Source: Paraphysomonas bandaiensis (taxonomy: Eukaryota; Chrysophyceae). Taken from it: a stretch of 64,000 nucleotides of DNA. Each line of letters begins with the position of its first letter. Positions within the stretch are counted from its first letter, which is position 1. The DNA lies in NCBI GenBank assembly GCA_965644295.1, contig CBFFRP010000123.1, positions 62,001 through 126,000 of the forward strand. Direction: 5' to 3'. Below, one piece after another: positions 11,289 to 21,000 of the stretch. Position numbers and translations under genes: made by a program. The notes below the pieces were generated by a model, which worked only from the letters and a program-made list of their open reading frames with translations, searched no databases and was not told the DNA's origin.

Positions 11289-12907
11289 ATGTCAAGTGAA
11301 GAACAATCATCTTTTCTCTCTTACATCTTAACAGGAACAGCTGTAGCGGGTAGTGTGGCAGCTGCTCTGCTTGTTGTCTTGTATGTTAATCAAAACAAGC
11401 TCCTCTATATGCCGAATCCTCCAGGATTCCCTGTGACGTAAGATGATGTTATTGTCCCTTTATACGAATATAGGGACATAGATATACCCATATATGTACT
11501 TATATAGGGATATGCACAGATATATATGTACATACTCATATACACTCCTGTTCATATATATAGATAAATATGCTTATAGTAAACATATTGATAATATTGT
11601 TTGTGTATAGGCCAGATGACAATCCTCCTGGATGGAGATCTCCACTAGATTGGAACGCTGATGGACGAATGAAGCGAGGCCAGGAAAAGAGCGACTTTTT
11701 CTTTGAGGACACTTTCATTGAGACTTTTGATGGGTGTAAAATACATGTGAGTTGGCTGGTGGATGTGACCAGTATTGAGTGTCATTCCTTTTATATAGGT
11801 GTGGCTAATTGCACATAAGCATGGCGCTTCTACTGTCCCAACAGTGGTATGGCTATTGTTACAGTAATATTATGAGTTAATCACAAAATGATCCATGTTA
11901 GATATACTTCCATGGAAATGCAGGGAACATGGGATTCAGGTGTGCAGATCACCTTTTTGTGTCTTACAATGTGAAGTTACTCATGAATGTAGGCTCAAGA
12001 ACGCGATGCTCATGTTTTCAGAGTCCGGGGTCAACGTTCTGATGATGGATTATCGGGGATATGGTACAGCTAATTCGCGTGGATGCAATAACTGTATAAT
12101 TATATTCTTAGGGAAGAGCACTGGTGTGCCTACAGAGAGGGGTCTAAACATTGATGGTGATGCAGTGCTGGAGTATGCTTCCCAACACCCTGTGTAAGAA
12201 CCAACAGTCTGTCATTCTAGATTTTTTTATTTTGTGCTTGTAGCTTAAAAGGAAGTCCAATCGTATGCTTCGGCCGAAGTTTAGGTGGTGCACTTTCAAT
12301 CTCTCTAGCACACCGTTGGCCATCATTAGTTCGTGCTGTGGTGGTTGAGAATACATTTTTATCTATCGCCGCTATGGTAGATAAGCTTATGCCTGCGGTC
12401 TCCTTCATGAAAGACCTTGTACTCGCCATAGACTGGGGTAGTGATAAAAAGATCAGCACATTGGAGCAGCCGGTGCTCTTTATATCAGGTACCGAGCTAT
12501 TGTTTGGCGTGATTTTTCTCTTCTGACAACATGGTTTCCCCGCTGCAGGCGACTCAGATGAATTAGTACCAACTCAACATATGATGAGTTTGCACCGACT
12601 GGCGCTGAAGAGCAGATTGCGAGAATTTTTCTCTGTGCGTGGAGGAACTCACAACGATACATGGGAGCGTGCAGGTGTGGCTTACTACCAGAAACTGAGG
12701 GAATTCCTGGGAAAGAGCTTTCCGGAGTGCTATGGAAATGACGAGAAGTGTGTCGTCCAGGACAGTTCAAGTGAAGATAGACCGTCTCCAGGCTCCGGAT
12801 CGCAAAACACAGATGATGAGTTTTATAAAATTACTGCAGAGGATATGTCACCACAGCCCAAAGTAAGCATACCAACAATGGGTGAAAATTTTAAAGTATC
12901 AAGTTAA
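11289..12907 (+). CDS. ABHD13: ABHD13/BEM46-like alpha/beta hydrolase, membrane-anchored
   Basis: Eight exons join in frame: 11289-11437, 11611-11746, 11799-11846, 11902-11939, 11993-12063, 12112-12193, 12244-12488 and 12549-12907. Introns are about 48-60 nt except the first (173 nt). The product is 375 residues with one N-terminal transmembrane anchor (about 13-35). The hydrolase core is complete: oxyanion-type motif YFHGNAG, MMDYRGYG, nucleophile elbow GRSLGG (Ser187), acid in SGDSDELVP (Asp260) and His291 in GGTHND. The C-terminal 60 or so residues are Ser/Asp-rich and not conserved-looking. Family members are serine hydrolases of membranes, possibly acting on acylated proteins or lipids; the substrate here is not known. 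Several exons are very short (38-48 nt), so the model depends on exact splice sites, but all catalytic motifs fall in one frame. Confidence 0.92.
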
Positions 12908-13221
12908 ACTATAGACTAGTGACTTGAGAGAATATATTGGACGAAGTAATTGTCTATTATCTTTTTTCATATTCATGGTAGTAACAGTTGTAGCAGTGAT
13001 GTAACGTGTAGTAGATTGTGAGAACGATGACACTTCACGTATATTAAGTCATAATATTCACTGAACTCAATCGTGTAAGCGTTACTTTTGCTCTCATAAA
13101 TTGTGCAAATTAGTCTCTTTATTATAAAGAAAGTTGTGATAGTTAGTGCATGCATGTACTCATTCTCATACCTGAATTCAGCACGCTGACGTCATATTAC
13201 TCAATGGAATTTTGACCTAAC
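12908..13221. other. 3' flank of ABHD13-like gene up to the retrotransposon
   Basis: This is AT-rich sequence with no gene. Its last bases before the duplication mark the retrotransposon insertion point, 318 bp after the ABHD13-like stop codon. Confidence 0.5.
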
Positions 13222-13225
13222 AGTC
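13222..13225. repeat. Target-site duplication AGTC, left copy
   Basis: AGTC directly precedes the TG that starts the 5' LTR. The same four bases follow the CA that ends the 3' LTR, at 23503-23506. A 4-6-bp duplication is usual for LTR-element integrases. Confidence 0.85.
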
Positions 13226-14101
13226 TGTAATAACCAGCTATCAGGTTATTCTATTCTACAAGCTCTCTATTGTATATGCTTAAGTTTGTACATACTATCT
13301 GTGCAAACATAGATTGAATATTATTATTATTACCATAACTCACACTGAGATATATGATGTATTATGACTATGACAATTCATGCTTATTATTGATATTTAC
13401 ATAATCATTCAAAAGACAAAGAGAGACATGATTATCAATAATGAGACATAATGATGATACTGATGATGGATGATATATATATATGTTCTTATTATATATA
13501 TATATTGACTTTAAGGCTGGAGAAGTTTACTGGAGAATTCCGGGTTTGATATCCACGCTGATAGATGTGTATTGCCAGATTATCCAGTAATACAGTTATA
13601 CATTACGTATTTCCTTCAGTGCTTATTGGGGATTGATTGTACTAAGGAGTACGAATACCAGGCTTCAACTACAAAGAGAATACTGAATGTATCTTCCCTT
13701 ATACAGTTGTGATGAGTTATTATGATCAACTGTGTTAGACTGATGTGTTTGGTATTGAATATGAATGATGTTCATTCCATTGATCACGGAATCGTAGGTA
13801 GACATATTTATATTATTGATAATAAGATGCAATTTCCTTACTCTTGAAATTGCTGGTAGATAGCATTGTAGTTGTAGACATATATTTGTTCATTGTGATT
13901 TGATTATATTGTTATTATTATGGAGGAGGAGACTCTTGATAGCGCACAAGAGTCTACTAAATTCGAGTCAGTGAGAAGGACCCTCAGGCTTATGCTTGGA
14001 GGGTTAGACCCTTCCATTGCCAATGCCAGTGAGGATCAAATCCGGGATATAGGCTTGGCATTTGGGTTGTCTGAGATCGAATCAGAGACGTTGGTGTCTC
14101 A
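13226..14101 (+). repeat. 5' LTR (876 bp), containing the gag start codon
   Basis: The limits are set by identity with the 3' LTR, TG...CA ends and the target duplication. The first bases form an inverted repeat (AATAACC/GGTTATT). TATA-rich tracts lie near 13475-13505. The gag ATG at 13920 is inside, so the last 182 bp of the LTR are protein-coding. Confidence 0.95.
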
Positions 14102-17100
14102 ATTTTTTAAGGAAATTTCATCTCTCAATAAACAAAGTGACGACTTTAGAGAGACAGAAACTCATGAAGCAGACAGTCAAGCAACGACTGTTCCAGAACT
14201 GGTGGATCGTCTTAGTAGTCCGGAGGAGGTACCCTTGTCAGCCCGAAAACCTCTCGCATTCGGTAAGGACGCTATTCAACCATTGAGGGCTCAGGATGAT
14301 TTTTGTTCGTTTGATGCAGATGCGACAGGAGATAGTCCATTGCATATGGACCCCTTGCCATTCAAGGAACAAAGTAACAAGGAGGCTGAGGCAAAGGAGT
14401 GTCATTATACACCCTTACCTCACGCAGGGGATGAGGCACACAATGTGCTACATTCCACCTCTGGATTGCAAGGTGTATATAACACCAGCAGACCAGACCA
14501 ACTAGGTAGAGATGCGGATAGGTGTCAAATCTGTCAGCGACTCACAGATCCCAAGCGTCTCACCGCAGGAGGAATATGTTATTATTGCTCGGAAAATCAA
14601 TGTATCGATTGTAAGGACCAGGTAAATTCAATGGAAATTCAGGGTGGTCTATGTTATCGATGCCGAGTAAGAAGGGGGATACTCAGATCAAAGAGACCCA
14701 CCACAGACACATTAGAGAAGTGCATAATATTGGGCCATAGAAGATTGCGTCCTCGGCCAGACCTAAACGAGGACACATATATGGAGCATTTGTACCTGGA
14801 TCGTGGGGCTAGAGACCCTATGGACCTAAAGATTTCTCTTAACATCCTGCAACAGTACGCAGATCGACGGAGGGTACATACCACCAGATGGTCAAGACAG
14901 CGATACACCGCTCATATAGCAGAGCCACTGCAGCATTGGGAGCAGCAGATTTACATGGCTTGTACAGCTACTGAGGTCACTGATCGTTTACAGGACCACT
15001 TTTTTGAGCAAATGAAAATAGCAAGAGAGAGTTCTGCGGAAGATATTTCTCAGCTTGCCCAACTAGTCTTAAATCGAGGAAACGGCTTGCAATTACCATC
15101 AAATGTTCGCGAGTGGTTAAGTAGGCTGACAGTTCTTGACAATGTACATGAGTTAGTGGCTGAAGAGCACATTTACGAAACAGCGGAATTGTGTATGGTG
15201 CTGAACCAATACCTTGATATAAGAGACATGGCTGAAACTATGTGGGAGGAGGCCGATAGCCAACTAATGATGCGCTGCAACCTCCTCAGCAAACAACTCA
15301 GTCAGCAAAATAAAAAATTTGGATCTTGGGAAGAGAGGACCGTTGACTCTGACGATGAGTCATACCACTCCTTCGTCAGCAATGGTAGTCGGGGTTCCTT
15401 TGTCAGCAGAGGAAGTCGGTCAGCGGATACCAGATCAAGTACATCCCGAGTGTTGAGTTCTAGGGGTTCAAGATCGAATTCCCGTATTTATCCAACTGAA
15501 GATGGCAGACTGCTAGACGCACAAGCATTCGGGTGTCACCTTCAACAAATTGGAGAGCAACACTGGTCACTGCTCTGTAACCAAATGCGATCGTCTAGAG
15601 CCATGCGGTTAATGTCTAAAGCATTGCCCAAAGCTACTCCATGGAGAAGAGAAGTCAAGGAGCCTACTCTCTACATGAAGACTGATGACAAGATGCGTCT
15701 AGAGAAAGATCATTCTAATCGATACCCCATTGAAAGAGGACTCCGTTTTGCTGTCCAGAAGGCACGTCAGGCCAAGATGGGGCTGAAAGATTTGGTCATA
15801 CAGACAAAGAATGGTTGGTGTTTTAAGGGCGGCTTTAAAGAGGAACTGCAACGGTTGTCTTTGAATCGTGTGCCAGAGATATGGGATGACCAGGAGGATA
15901 GCCAATTAGCCACTGAATATGAATTTTGGATGCGTCGTTGGGTGCATTTCTGCCATTGGGCTATCCGTAATTATTGTCCCGTACAGACCAATGAACAGCG
16001 TGCCAAACAGATTGAGGACTGGGCTGCTCCTGATCTCGCTACGCCTACAGCAGTTATGCAACTATATTATGAACTAAAAGAGGTAGTTGAACATAATACG
16101 CCGGATCGCCAGACGGCACAGGTGATGGAAGAATCTATGCGCCGAGTGGTAGGAAAAGAGCCTGTTTGGGGTAAATCGTTGGTTGCAGCGTACGACAATA
16201 AGATCACAAAAATTGAAAGGGCGAAGTCGACTGAAAATTGGAGTCTATCATGGGAGGAGGTAGAATCAATCTGGCGAGAGATTCAGGAAGAATTCCAGCA
16301 GGGAACGCTGCTATACATTATACGTCCTGATGTCCAATCTAGTAAACAACCAGACACAACTAAGGGTGAGGGAGGCTTACGACGACATCACAAAGTTCAT
16401 GCCGGCATACGCGAGGAACCCAAACCATCTCTCACACCGATTGAGATTGCGAAGCTTACATGTTCACGATGTGGCCTTCGACATAGTATTAACAACGCTC
16501 AATGCCGACGCATCACGAATGGGAAATTTGACCCACTTGGATTTGTGTCTGAGACACCACGTAACATTGAAAGGAATCGAATATACAATTTTTGGTTGTC
16601 CAGATTGAATAAGTATAGCCAACCTTGGTCTCAGTTGCCTACGGCTCAGAAGGAGGAATTTCAGGCAGCATTTCGGGATTTGACTAGCCGGTGGGATGGA
16701 GGGAGTGCTTTGCATACGACATTCATTGGTGGCGAACGGAAGAAATCCAATTCCATAGCATCAAGTGTTTCTAGTACACCACAAGTACATTGGGCGGATA
16801 GTGATGATGACTCTTCTTTCTCTACACTGGATGACTCTATACCTGCTCACAGTACAGACTCACTTTCCGGTTCACGATCTACTAAGTCAAAATCAAAACC
16901 CAAACGAAAGGTTCATGCTGCACAAAAAGTTCGATACTTAGTGCACACTGTGACACCTAGGGATGAATCTCAAGATACATTATCCATGTTTCGTGTTCTA
17001 TATGATACAGTTGATGAAACTGGTAAACCAGTACAGAGAGTCGGTTGGCACCAGGTGGATCATGGCTCTATGGAGTCCTTGATCGACGAAGAGTGTGCAG

Positions 17101-17990
17101 CCCTCTTGAATCTTAAGCGAGTACGAATCCCAAAGAGAGACCGGTACATTATTCGGGGAATAGGTTCACAGGATATCGCTGTGAGTTGGAGAGCTTGTCT
17201 TACCTACACTGTTACTGCACAACGGGTCTTACCTGTGGCAGTGTTGCCGGGAGAGGCACCACTTTTGAACAATGCAAAAGAACAAGTTCAGTTGAAAGCA
17301 TGGATACCAATTATCCCGAATTGTTCCATGAATGTAATCTTTGGAGGGCATGCATTACGACGTATCAAAATGATTGACTTGTTTGATCATAAACTGCTGT
17401 TGTTCCAAACTAATGGTATTCAGTATGCAATGCCTCAATTCAACTGGAATGAGACTGTTACGCAAATGGCATCAGCTCAGGACCCTGTGGTACAGAAATG
17501 TGTTGCACGCCATCTCCGTGAAAACAAACCTCAACCTCACAAGGCTGCAGTCTGCATATCGAAACATATCCCACCGCATTCTAAGATGCGGATTCCTGTT
17601 CAAGTGGGCAAGGGTGCTCCGTTAGGTGGATGGATACAGACTCAGCCAGAGGTTGCAAGGATTAATTCAGGTGATGATGCTAATGAGCCCGTCTTACAAT
17701 TTGAAGATGCTATTTGTACGGCGAACAGACCTTATATATGGGCTTCTAATCATACCGATGATTGGATCCATCTACCGGGTAGACCGCGTTTAGTTGTACG
17801 ACTTCAACCCATATTATTGGGGATGCAGGTTCATAATCAGGAGACGGTGGAATCTGCTATGAAAGGCAGTGTCGAGACGGAGGATACCACTATCATGCCT
17901 ACTGATGACAAATTCCAGCATTCAGATATTTCTATGTTATCTGAAGAGAATCACGAAAATGTCACTAGGCTGGTGTCCTCATCGAAATGA
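13920..17990 (+). CDS. gag-pro: Retrotransposon Gag-protease polyprotein
   Basis: The frame has 1356 codons; its first 60 lie in the LTR. An N-terminal acidic region is followed at about 200-250 by a Cys-rich cluster (CQICQRL, CYYCSENQCIDC, CYRCR) that could bind zinc. At about 846 there is a knuckle-like CSRCGLRHSINNAQC (CX2CX3HX6C), close to the retroviral CCHC. Near 1046 a retropepsin-like domain begins with VDHGSMESLIDEECAALL; the family's D-S/T-G active site is D-H-G here. It continues to the PNCSMNVIFGGHAL segment, the counterpart of the usual ILGMDWL. Ser-rich linkers separate the modules. The frame ends at a single UGA (17988-17990), and the same frame continues as pol. The large size and two metal clusters are unusual for gypsy Gag. 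Confidence 0.88.
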   Translation: MEEETLDSAQESTKFESVRRTLRLMLGGLDPSIANASEDQIRDIGLAFGLSEIESETLVSQFFKEISSLNKQSDDFRETETHEADSQATTVPELVDRLSSPEEVPLSARKPLAFGKDAIQPLRAQDDFCSFDADATGDSPLHMDPLPFKEQSNKEAEAKECHYTPLPHAGDEAHNVLHSTSGLQGVYNTSRPDQLGRDADRCQICQRLTDPKRLTAGGICYYCSENQCIDCKDQVNSMEIQGGLCYRCRVRRGILRSKRPTTDTLEKCIILGHRRLRPRPDLNEDTYMEHLYLDRGARDPMDLKISLNILQQYADRRRVHTTRWSRQRYTAHIAEPLQHWEQQIYMACTATEVTDRLQDHFFEQMKIARESSAEDISQLAQLVLNRGNGLQLPSNVREWLSRLTVLDNVHELVAEEHIYETAELCMVLNQYLDIRDMAETMWEEADSQLMMRCNLLSKQLSQQNKKFGSWEERTVDSDDESYHSFVSNGSRGSFVSRGSRSADTRSSTSRVLSSRGSRSNSRIYPTEDGRLLDAQAFGCHLQQIGEQHWSLLCNQMRSSRAMRLMSKALPKATPWRREVKEPTLYMKTDDKMRLEKDHSNRYPIERGLRFAVQKARQAKMGLKDLVIQTKNGWCFKGGFKEELQRLSLNRVPEIWDDQEDSQLATEYEFWMRRWVHFCHWAIRNYCPVQTNEQRAKQIEDWAAPDLATPTAVMQLYYELKEVVEHNTPDRQTAQVMEESMRRVVGKEPVWGKSLVAAYDNKITKIERAKSTENWSLSWEEVESIWREIQEEFQQGTLLYIIRPDVQSSKQPDTTKGEGGLRRHHKVHAGIREEPKPSLTPIEIAKLTCSRCGLRHSINNAQCRRITNGKFDPLGFVSETPRNIERNRIYNFWLSRLNKYSQPWSQLPTAQKEEFQAAFRDLTSRWDGGSALHTTFIGGERKKSNSIASSVSSTPQVHWADSDDDSSFSTLDDSIPAHSTDSLSGSRSTKSKSKPKRKVHAAQKVRYLVHTVTPRDESQDTLSMFRVLYDTVDETGKPVQRVGWHQVDHGSMESLIDEECAALLNLKRVRIPKRDRYIIRGIGSQDIAVSWRACLTYTVTAQRVLPVAVLPGEAPLLNNAKEQVQLKAWIPIIPNCSMNVIFGGHALRRIKMIDLFDHKLLLFQTNGIQYAMPQFNWNETVTQMASAQDPVVQKCVARHLRENKPQPHKAAVCISKHIPPHSKMRIPVQVGKGAPLGGWIQTQPEVARINSGDDANEPVLQFEDAICTANRPYIWASNHTDDWIHLPGRPRLVVRLQPILLGMQVHNQETVESAMKGSVETEDTTIMPTDDKFQHSDISMLSEENHENVTRLVSSSK

Positions 17991-18021
17991 GTTGACGGCA
18001 AAGAGGTGAATCGGCCACCTC
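17988..18021 (+). promoter_or_regulatory. In-frame UGA with downstream stem-loop, candidate readthrough signal
   Basis: The UGA ending gag-protease is followed in the same frame by pol, with no further stop and no ATG before the conserved RT region. Twelve nucleotides after the UGA a perfect 6-bp stem, GAGGTG (18003-18008) with CACCTC (18016-18021), encloses the 7-nt loop AATCGGC. This layout resembles the structure-assisted stop-codon suppression of gammaretroviruses. Translational use is inferred. Confidence 0.6.
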
Positions 18022-21000
18022 CGGAGCCACCGCCTGTTAACATAGCCGATACGACTTCGGATTGTCCACGACCGGAGTCATTCCCTGTGGAATTATGGAA
18101 TTTAGTGGATTTGTGTCAGCGAAATTCAGTTCAACCACGATTTGACAAGTACACTCCTGACCGTCTTCAAGAGTGTATTGAACTGATTTTAACTAAGCTG
18201 GATATATATAAGGATGATGAAGCAGTCTCGTTGCAAGGGGAGATTTCTATCGACGCGGATACTATAGCTTCACATCATAATGAACGTGATTATTTTTTGG
18301 CTCAAGCTTTGGCCAATATTGATGTTTTCTGTTTTCCTGATCCCGATAACCCTCCACGGATTAAGGATTATAAAGTGAGTATTGAAACTACTGATGAAGT
18401 TCCGGTTCGGGCGCGACCTCGGAAATATTCTTTATTGCAACAAGCATTTTTAGAGGCTAAAACTGGTATGATGCTTCGTCAGAAAAAGCTTCAACCCTCA
18501 AACAGTGATTGGAGCCATGGTTTAGTTCTGGTTCCTTATCATGACCGTATTCAGAAATTTTTAGATAAATGGGGAGACACGGCACATTTAGAAATCTTCA
18601 AAAAGGTTAACTGGCCTGAAGTGGCCACATTTTTTCGGATGTGTTCAGATGTCCGATCGCTCAATCAGAAAACTAAGGTAGATATTTTTCCACTTCCCAG
18701 GATTGATGACTTGCTAGATAGCATTCCTGTGGGAACTGACCGGTTTTCAGCGGGCGATATTGCTGATGCATTTTTCTGTGTGGAGCTTGACGCTGATAGT
18801 CGATTTAAAACGGCATTCCGCACTCATAACGCTCATTTACAGTATACGGTGATGTTACAAGGCTGGGTCAATGCACCTTCACACTTTAGTAGAGTCATTG
18901 CCCAGACTTTTGAAGACATGGATCGGTTTCAAGTCTCTGCATACCTGGACGATGTGCTTAACCATACTGGGGGTTTTCGTGCACATTTCCTGACACAGCA
19001 GTCCATATACGATAGACTTCGAAATCGTCATCTTACATTTAAAATTGAAAAGACTCATATTAATTATCGGGAGCTGCGGTTCCTTGGACATATTCTGTCC
19101 AGAAACGGCCGATGCCCTGATCCGAAGAAGGTTGAGGCGATTACAAATCTTGCAGACCCAGAGGACGTTACGGCTGTTCGATGTTTTTTAGGAAGTACTT
19201 CATTCTATCGTCAGTATATTCCTCAATACGCAGACGTTGCGTTGCCTCTGTATGACTTGACGAAGAAAAATGTCAACGTGAAGAAACTCTGGCGCCCAGA
19301 GATACACGGCCATGCCATGGAGAGGCTTAAAGAGGCGCTGCGGAAGGCTCCTGTGCTTCGTTACATTGATAATTCTAAACCGTTTGTCATTCACCTGGAT
19401 GCTTCCAAGACAAAGCGTGGTATCGGTGGGGTTCTCATGCAGCATGATGACGCAGGGCAGCTCCATCCGGTGGAATATTTCAGTCGTAAGTTAACTCCTG
19501 CTGAACGAAATTACTCGGCCACGGATTTGGAATGTAAGGCCCTCAGGGATGTTATTCTCCATTGGCATATTTATCTGAGTAGTGGTCGTAAATTTGAAGT
19601 CCACTCTGACCACAATTGCCTGAAATATATGGTCCATTCAGTGACTGCAACACTTAATCCACGATTGCTGGGATACCTCATGGATCTTCAATCATATCGT
19701 TTTGCTTTACATTACAAAAAAGGGGTGGAAAATGTAGTTGCTGATATGTTAAGTCGCCTTTGGCAAATAGGGGATGTACCGCCAGCTACTAGGGAGGAGC
19801 TCTCCGATCATCTCGGGCCGGTGGTTGATAATGAGGATCCAGACCTCATCCGATCATGGGGGGCTGCAAAACGACAGTTGAGTAAATTGAAACGCCAAGC
19901 GGTTGTGGAGGCGCAAACTATTAAGAAAACTCATACTTGCTCTAGCAAATTTGAGGTTCAAATCTGTAATTGTGATGCGCTGGATTTGGATTTGTTGTCT
20001 TCTTTGCCTGATGTCAAGGAAGGGGGAGTATTAGGGGAAAGTTCAGAATTAGAAAATTCTGCAGTTAGATTTAAAGTTGCTGGCTCTACATTAAAAAGAA
20101 GGAAGCAGCTTTGTATCGATGTAGAACAATATAGTTGCCAAGTCGAGAATCTACTTAAAGAATTGAATATCACGGAAGTTCAGGAAACTGGTGAGTCAAG
20201 GATGAAATTCAGCAATTCGGGACAGAATATACAACATGCAACTGCACACACGAACCGAACTAGCTTTCATCCATCTCGAACAAACTATATGGATAATCCA
20301 GATGAGTCAGAAGATATGAAGTTAATTCGAGAACGACGAATTTCTGGTTACAATCAATGTACTATTCTTCCATCGACAAAGCTAAGAGCAGGATGGGGAC
20401 TTTTTGCCACCAAACAGATCTGTCCAAATGTTGAGATTTGTGATTATGTGGGTCCGGTTGTATCTGAAGGAGTGGATCAATTAAGCTCCAATTATGGGAT
20501 GCAGATGATTGCTGGAGCACATCGTAAGATTGTTATTGATGGATGGGAACCTGGTTCAAGCTTAGGTCGATATGCGAATGATGGGATATCCAAACAATTG
20601 ATTAATGCGAAATTGATATGGAAAAAATCTAAAGGAGTTTTGATGGCTCTTAGAGAGATCTTGCCTGGGGATGAAATATTTTTTGACTATGGTAAAGAAT
20701 TTTGGAGTACTAGAAGTGATCAACTTAGTCCAGAAGATAATCAAATTCTGAATTTAGATGGATCTCGACGGAAGACTACCGTGTCTTTTAAAGATGAATT
20801 TGAGTTAATTGTGTACGATCAAAAACGGAAAGTTCAGGAGAAACTATATTCCAAAATCTTTAAGTACAGCGATGAAGAAAATTCCAGAATACAGGAACTT
20901 GTTGAGATGGAGGAACGAAATACTAGGAATTTCGAGAGAACTCTCCGATATCTAGAAACCGACGCTTTGGAGAAGTACTCTTATGAGAACCTAGTACAAT

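Noticed and set aside
18006-18008. GTG as the true start of a separate pol protein
   Set aside because: The frame is continuous with gag across a single UGA, a stem-loop follows the stop, and GTG initiation is rare in eukaryotes.
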